This document shows, one piece after another, positions 5,308 through 8,536 of a stretch of 8,536 nucleotides of DNA (positions are counted from its first letter, which is position 1; every line of letters begins with the position of its first letter). The translations under genes were made by a program, and so were the position numbers. Under the pieces are notes generated by a model that saw only the letters and a program-made list of their open reading frames with translations, ran no database searches and was not told where the DNA came from. This DNA is from an uncultured Eubacteriales bacterium (GTDB lineage: Bacteria; Bacillota; Clostridia; UBA1381). The stretch covers positions 1-8,536 of the forward strand of contig CAJKHT010000101.1 in the NCBI GenBank assembly GCA_905199755.1, in the 5' to 3' direction.

Positions 5308-6633
5308 ATGGGACTTTTAAAAGCGGGCACAGGCGCTCTTGGCGGTGTTTTGGCTGATCAATGGAGAGAATTTTTCTACTGCGAAAGCTTGGGCGCCGAC
5401 ACACTTGTGGCAAAAGGCGAAAAACGAGTGGGAAAAAGAAGCTCCAACAAGAAGGGAGACGACAACATTATTTCAAACGGTTCTGTTATTTCGATAAACG
5501 AAGGACAGAGCATGATTATTGTGGAATCGGGCAAAATTGTTGAATTTTGCGCCGAGGCGGGTGAGTTTGTCTACGATAATTCCACCGAACCGAGTATTTT
5601 CTGTGGCAGCTTAGGCGAAAACATTAAGCAAAGCTTTGCGCAGGTAGGCAAGCGTTTTACTTTCGGCGGTGAACCCGGTAAGGATCAGAGGGTTTATTAT
5701 TTCAACACAAAGGAAATAACCGGAAATAAATTTGTTACGTCTTCACCTGTACCCTTTAGGGTAACGATAGATGAGTCTATGAACTATAAGCTGTCGGTGG
5801 ATTTAAGGTGCAACGGCGTGTATTCTTATAAAATAGCAGACCCTGTTATGTTTTATACAAATGTAAGCGGTAATGTGGAATATGTATACAGCCGTTCGGA
5901 AATTGACGAAATGTTAAAGAGCGAGCTTTTGGACGCTCTCAGACCGGCATTTGCGCAGATTTCGGCAATGAAAATAATGTATTCCGAAATACCGGCGCAT
6001 ACAAAAGAAGTTACAAAGGCTCTTTCCGAGGAGCTTAAAGCCGAGTGGAGGGAAAAGCGCGGAATTGAGCTTTTCACCGTAAGCATTAACGGTGTATCTA
6101 TCCCCGAGAATCAAAGAAAGAAGATTACCGAATGGGAAGAAAACGTTATGACAACAAATCCGAATATTGCGGCGGCTCGCATTGTCGGCGGTCAGACAGA
6201 CGCTATGAGAACGGCGGCGGCAAACGAGGGCGGCATGGGTGCAATGGGCGGCTTTTTCGGAATGAATATGGCACAGAACGCCGGCGGCATGAATGCAGGC
6301 AATCTTTTTGCGATGGGTCAGCAGCAACAGCAGCCTCAGCAGCAGGCACAGCAGCCGCAAGCGGCAGGATGGAGCTGCGAATGCGGGCAAACCGGGAATG
6401 CGGGCAAATTCTGCATGAATTGCGGAAAGCCACAGCAGGTATCGGACGGCTGGACTTGCTCGTGCGGAACGGTCAACAAGGGCAGGTTCTGCCAGAACTG
6501 CGGCAACCCAAAGCCTGAGGGCGCACCAACCTATAAATGCGACAAATGCGGCTGGGAGCCTGAGGATCCTAAAAATCCGCCTAAATTCTGCCCTGAATGC
6601 GGCGACATATTTGATGATAATGATAAAAAGTAA
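5308..6633 (+). CDS. SPFH-domain 'virion core'/YdjI-like protein with three C-terminal zinc ribbons
   Basis: The ATG at 5308 follows AGAGGAG with a 9-base gap. The 441-residue product begins MGLLKAGTGALGGVLADQWR and EFFYC, the usual opening of the YdjI-type SPFH family. Residues ~60-290 are the SPFH region: INEGQSMIIVESGKIVEF, QRVYYFNTKEITG, LRCNGVYSYKIADPVMFY, then a helical part ending INGVSIPENQRKKI. A Gly/Met-rich stretch and a Gln-rich linker (~338-349) follow. Three zinc ribbons come last: C357/C359-C369/C372, C384/C386-C395/C398 and C411/C414-C428/C431. There is no membrane helix. In Bacillus subtilis the homologue YdjI works with YdjG and YdjH at the membrane beside a PspA-type protein. 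A scaffold or membrane-stress role is inferred here. The ribbons could bind partner proteins such as the upstream zinc-ribbon protein. Confidence 0.85.
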   Translation: MGLLKAGTGALGGVLADQWREFFYCESLGADTLVAKGEKRVGKRSSNKKGDDNIISNGSVISINEGQSMIIVESGKIVEFCAEAGEFVYDNSTEPSIFCGSLGENIKQSFAQVGKRFTFGGEPGKDQRVYYFNTKEITGNKFVTSSPVPFRVTIDESMNYKLSVDLRCNGVYSYKIADPVMFYTNVSGNVEYVYSRSEIDEMLKSELLDALRPAFAQISAMKIMYSEIPAHTKEVTKALSEELKAEWREKRGIELFTVSINGVSIPENQRKKITEWEENVMTTNPNIAAARIVGGQTDAMRTAAANEGGMGAMGGFFGMNMAQNAGGMNAGNLFAMGQQQQQPQQQAQQPQAAGWSCECGQTGNAGKFCMNCGKPQQVSDGWTCSCGTVNKGRFCQNCGNPKPEGAPTYKCDKCGWEPEDPKNPPKFCPECGDIFDDNDKK

Positions 6634-6683
6634 AATTGCGACAGCAAAAACTATGTAACGAATAAGAAAAGGAGCAAGTAACA

Positions 6684-7031
6684 ATGAAGATGACGGTTTC
6701 ATCTGTTCCGACAACATCGGAAGAATTTTCTGCTCTGCCGCAGAATGACCTTTCCAAGCCGGAAAATACCTGTGCAATGTTCCTGTTGGCGCTTGCACTG
6801 TATCTGAAGGACAGGGATGCGGGTGTTGCCGCACTTAATACACTGAGAGGTCCGAGACCGCTCAGCAATTATGATATTCAGTTTTTAAGAGACCGTTTGC
6901 GCGGAAAAAGTTATCTTCCGCTTGCTTATTTTAGCGGTGCGACTCCGGCAAACAACTATGTTCCGAGTATTCCTCTTACCCTCGAAGTTATTGCGGATAG
7001 CAGACCGCAGGATATGGTTATGCACCTGTGA
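6684..7031 (+). CDS. Conserved SPFH-associated protein (DUF6935-like), C-terminally truncated
   Basis: AAGGAG (6669-6674) stands 9 bases before the ATG at 6684, 51 bases after the SPFH stop. The 115-residue product reads MKMTVSSVPTTSEEFSALPQ, then ENTCAMFLLALALYLKDRDA, LRGPRPLSNYDIQFLRDRL and SYLPLAYFSGATPANNYVPS, ending ADSRPQDMVMHL. From memory this matches the start of a conserved family (DUF6935-like) that sits beside SPFH genes and normally goes on for some 60 or more residues. The break falls at ~7017, where unrelated sequence starts in another frame and the frame ends by chance four codons later. The conserved half before the break is largely helical and soluble. It may have been inactivated when the junk region to its right formed. 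Function is unknown. Confidence 0.65.
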   Translation: MKMTVSSVPTTSEEFSALPQNDLSKPENTCAMFLLALALYLKDRDAGVAALNTLRGPRPLSNYDIQFLRDRLRGKSYLPLAYFSGATPANNYVPSIPLTLEVIADSRPQDMVMHL

Positions 7032-7162
7032 GACCGCGCCTGTCGTATAGCGATGTCACTTTTTTGGCAGATGAAATGCTGGAAAAAAATGCCGTTCAGA
7101 CCGGCAAGGGCGCTTTTGCGGCACAGGACACCAGCAGCTACCGCGAATATATTTCCTATTAA
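7016..7162 (+). pseudogene. Unidentified gene fragment
   Basis: This short frame reads YAPVRPRLSYSDVTFLADEM, then EKNAVQTGKGAFAAQDTSSY and REYISY before a TAA at 7160. The composition is protein-like (acidic/hydrophobic alternation, ordinary codons), unlike the other two frames here, which read as nonsense. No start codon with a ribosome site precedes it, and it is joined to the cut end of the previous gene. I do not recognise the family. It might belong to the surface-repeat protein that continues in the next frame. Confidence 0.35.
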
Positions 7163-7188
7163 CGGCCAAAGATGACACCGCCAACAAC

Positions 7189-7617
7189 ATGATGTTCACC
7201 CGGTGGTATACGGAAACCGCCGGCGTCACCTTCGCAGATGCGACCAAGCAGGAAACGTCCTTTACCATGCCGGACTGCGATGTGGCAGTGAATCCCGGTT
7301 TCCAGCAGGTTTCGTTCACCAAGCAGCCGCTCGATAGTTGGCTCTCTTCTGATGATGACAGCGGCGTTTACTTTGCGTTCAGCCAGCCCATCACAAGCTG
7401 GAAACTGGTGAACCAAAATGATCAAACGCTTGCCAGCGGCAGCGCCGAAGGCGCGAATGCTCTTGTTGAGGCAAAACTGACTCTACAGCCTGAAAACACA
7501 GTGATGACCTGCCGGGTTATTTCAACCACTTTGAACATATACACCGATATTACAAAAGATACAAAGAAAAAAGAGGTGTCCACACTCGGAAATTACTTTG
7601 AAAATCTGTTGATTTAA
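7189..7617 (+). pseudogene. Chimeric frame: surface-repeat fragment fused to a tyrosine-recombinase tail
   Basis: Coding similarity begins before the ATG at 7189, at about 7162 (TAKDDTANNMMFTRWYTE), so that ATG is just internal and has no ribosome site. The first ~45 codons (FTRWYTETAGVTFADATKQ, TSFTMPDCDVAVN) look like the end of an InlB-B/Flg_new_2-type bacterial repeat of secreted proteins. The next ~60 codons (FQQVSFTKQPLDSWLSSDDD, YFAFSQPITSWKLVNQNDQ) resemble a beta-rich Ig-like domain. From ~7516 the sequence turns AT-rich and reads ISTTLNIYTDITKDTKKKEV and STLGNYFENLLI, the end of an integrase. The two parts do not belong together. The bases at 7200-7500 are clearly richer in G+C than the flanks, which suggests a different source. 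The frame records a deletion or recombination joint. Confidence 0.55.
7516..7617 (+). mobile_element. C-terminal remnant of a tyrosine-recombinase integrase
   Basis: ISTTLNIYTDITKDTKKKEV followed by STLGNYFENLLI and TAA is the usual ending of phage/ICE integrases. The Y of NIYTDITKD lies where the catalytic tyrosine sits in the (T/S)xxxY(T/S)H(V/I) motif, here with D instead of H. All upstream catalytic residues (R, K, HxxR, H) are gone. It marks the edge of a former integrated element, with short direct repeats directly after the stop. Confidence 0.6.
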
Positions 7618-7619
7618 CT

Positions 7620-7650
7620 ACTGCGCCACACTACGCCAATTACTACGCCA
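7620..7650 (+). repeat. Three ACTRCGCCA direct repeats beside the integrase tail
   Basis: ACTGCGCCA (7620-7628), ACTACGCCA (7630-7638) and ACTACGCCA (7642-7650) are spaced 10 and 12 bases start to start, about one helical turn. They start three bases after the integrase stop. That location is typical of recombinase arm-type or attachment sites, so a remnant att region is inferred. Confidence 0.5.
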
Positions 7651-7713
7651 AACCTCCTATGTTGTGTAAATATTTATGTAGAGTTATGAAAGGCATAAAC
7701 CTTTGAAAACGGC

Positions 7714-7742
7714 TTGACAAAAGGGTTATGTAGAGGTATAAT
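7714..7742 (+). promoter_or_regulatory. Perfect-consensus sigma-A promoter
   Basis: TTGACA (7714-7719) and TATAAT (7737-7742) are exactly 17 bases apart. Transcription should start near 7749, only ~28 bases before the ATG at 7777. It is the strongest promoter in the window and drives the MetRS-domain gene. Confidence 0.85.
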
Positions 7743-7752
7743 AACTTATATA

Positions 7753-7778
7753 ATTGTTGAGAATGAAATCCCAACAAT
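7753..7778 (+). promoter_or_regulatory. Hairpin over the start codon plus 5-codon leader frame
   Basis: ATTGTTG (7753-7759) and CAACAAT (7772-7778) are exact complements with a 12-base loop. The right arm takes in the first two bases of the ATG at 7777. There is no real Shine-Dalgarno. A mini frame MKSQQ starts at 7763 in the loop, and its TGA (7778-7780) overlaps the main start as ATGA, the arrangement used for coupled translation. Confidence 0.4.
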
Positions 7779-8247
7779 GAAGCCGTTGGATGGTGTAAAT
7801 AAGAAAAATGATGTAAATAATACAGCTTCTGAAGAACCTGAAAAAAATGTAAAAACTGAGTCTGAAAAGATTGATTTCTCAAATGTGAAGATTGAGCCAA
7901 TCTTTGAAGAAATGGTGGATTTCGATACATTCAGCAAATCAGATTTCCGTGCAGTTAAGATTTTAGCTTGTGAAGCAGTACCGAAGTCAAAGAAGCTTCT
8001 GAAGTTTACATTAGATGACGGAGAACGCAAAGACCGTGTGATTTTAAGCGGTATTCACGAGTATTACGAGCCGGAAGAACTGGTTGGAAAGACAGCAATC
8101 GCTATCGTGAACCTGCCGCCGAGAAAGATGATGGGAATTGATTCCGAAGGTATGCTGATTTCAGCAGTACATGAGGAAGACGGTCACGAAGGACTGAACC
8201 TTCTGATGGTAAATGACCATATTCCGGCAGGTGCAAAGCTCTATTAA
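7777..8247 (+). CDS. Stand-alone MetRS C-terminal tRNA-binding domain (methionyl-tRNA synthetase beta-type)
   Basis: The 156-residue product has a polar, low-complexity N-terminal ~40 residues (rich in N, K, E) and then the tRNA-binding OB fold shared by MetRS C-termini, Arc1p/EMAPII and CsaA. The core reads MVDFDTFSKSDFRAVKILA, PKSKKLLKFTLDDGERKD, VILSGIHEYYEPEELVGK, then the signature PPRKMMGIDSEGMLISAV, ending HIPAGAKLY. Catalytic MetRS parts (HIGH, KMSKS) are absent. The domain binds tRNA non-specifically and can aid MetRS in trans. I chose the ATG at 7777 because it follows the consensus promoter. A TTG in the -35 box would be upstream of the transcript. The polar lead-in resembles the linker of a full-length MetRS, so the gene may be a tail of metG freed by element insertion, or a native beta-subunit gene. 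A terminator follows. Confidence 0.75.
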   Translation: MKPLDGVNKKNDVNNTASEEPEKNVKTESEKIDFSNVKIEPIFEEMVDFDTFSKSDFRAVKILACEAVPKSKKLLKFTLDDGERKDRVILSGIHEYYEPEELVGKTAIAIVNLPPRKMMGIDSEGMLISAVHEEDGHEGLNLLMVNDHIPAGAKLY

Positions 8248-8392
8248 GATGATGTAAAAATGTACCGTTTTACAAAATAAATGGGACGTACTTCATTTGA
8301 TAAAAAACTAAAAAACAGCGATTTACATAAAACTTACATCAATTGATGCAGAAATCGGTGCAAGCAAGGAAAAATCGCATAACCGGTACGAT

Positions 8393-8426
8393 AATGGGCA
8401 ATTCCAATCGGGATTGCCCATTTTTT
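8393..8426 (+). terminator. Intrinsic terminator
   Basis: AATGGGCAAT (8393-8402) pairs with ATTGCCCATT (8413-8422) around a 10-base loop and runs into a T-tract (8421-8426). It ends the MetRS-domain transcript, about 145 bases past its stop. It separates that transcript from the next gene. Confidence 0.85.
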
Positions 8427-8472
8427 AAAATGAATGGAAATGTAAATCGGGATTTGTAGGAGGGGATTTTTA

Positions 8473-8536
8473 ATGAATATTACAGTTTATCTTGGGGCAA
8501 ACGAAGGAAATGACCCATGCTTACGAAAAGCAGTTG
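8473..8536 (+). CDS. LOG/TIGR00730-family Rossmann-fold protein (start only)
   Basis: AGGAGG (8458-8463) stands 9 bases before the ATG at 8473. The 21 codons in the window read MNITVYLGANEGNDPCLRKA and V, the usual first beta strand and glycine/asparagine turn of the LOG family, often mislabelled lysine decarboxylase. Members are nucleotide-binding phosphoribohydrolases that release cytokinin-type bases from nucleotides; the bacterial role is often unclear. Most of the protein, including the PGGxGT motif, is outside the window. It is separated from the MetRS-domain gene by a terminator, so it has its own promoter, which I could not place with confidence. Confidence 0.7.
   Translation, partial: MNITVYLGANEGNDPCLRKAV

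Noticed and set aside
6319..6360. CAG-rich stretch as a microsatellite or CRISPR-like repeat
   Set aside because: It is in-frame Gln/Pro/Ala linker coding with irregular units and no spacers; no CRISPR array is present in the window.
6132..6518. 128-codon plus-strand frame inside the SPFH gene
   Set aside because: It is out of frame with the conserved zinc ribbons, and its Arg/Gly-rich product is produced by the same GC-rich codons.
5914..6834. 306-codon minus-strand frame opposite the SPFH gene
   Set aside because: It is antisense to a clearly conserved SPFH/zinc-ribbon gene, and its Cys/Leu/Arg-rich product mirrors that gene's codons.

Overview
The window looks like an accessory region of a low-to-medium-GC Gram-positive genome of the Clostridia type (gut Oscillospiraceae/Lachnospiraceae-like). 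The pointers are strong AGGAGG ribosome-binding sites, sigma-A type promoters, S-layer homology (SLH) sequence, a LuxR-output membrane receptor and a YdjI-like SPFH protein. The taxon is inferred from gene content only.

Layout. (1) Positions 1-2720, minus strand: a two-gene operon. An extracellular solute-binding-type protein that starts without its signal peptide is followed 13 bases later by a membrane receptor (TM, cache-like sensor, TM, coiled coil, LuxR-type HTH) that runs off the left edge. (2) 2721-3176: AT-rich divergent intergenic region with a perfect 13-bp palindrome, repeated ATCCTATACTTTT motifs and one promoter candidate in each direction. (3) 3177-7031, plus strand: a zinc-ribbon/SPFH cluster. 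In order it holds a small zinc-ribbon protein, a broken Cys-rich/Ig-like/SLH gene, a lipoprotein, an SPFH 'virion core' protein with three C-terminal zinc ribbons, and a C-terminally cut conserved protein. The broken gene carries two frame breaks and a minus-strand IS remnant with an internally deleted transposase. (4) 7016-7650: a scrap heap of fused fragments: an unknown piece, a GC-richer surface-repeat piece, the last ~33 residues of a tyrosine recombinase, and three ACTRCGCCA direct repeats. (5) 7714-8426: a consensus promoter, a stand-alone MetRS C-terminal tRNA-binding domain gene and an intrinsic terminator. (6) 8473-end: the start of a LOG/TIGR00730-like gene.

How the genes may work together. 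The left operon looks like a ligand-sensing module: a binding protein plus a cache receptor that controls transcription directly, with no kinase. The central cluster recalls the Bacillus subtilis ydjFGHI envelope-stress context, in which an SPFH protein works with zinc-ribbon proteins. Here it lacks a visible PspA homologue and instead includes a lipoprotein and a truncated partner. The right side records past insertion of an integrase-bearing element followed by deletion. Several genes are damaged, so parts of the cluster may be decaying. Single-base sequencing errors could explain the two frame breaks but not the IS remnant or the fused fragments.
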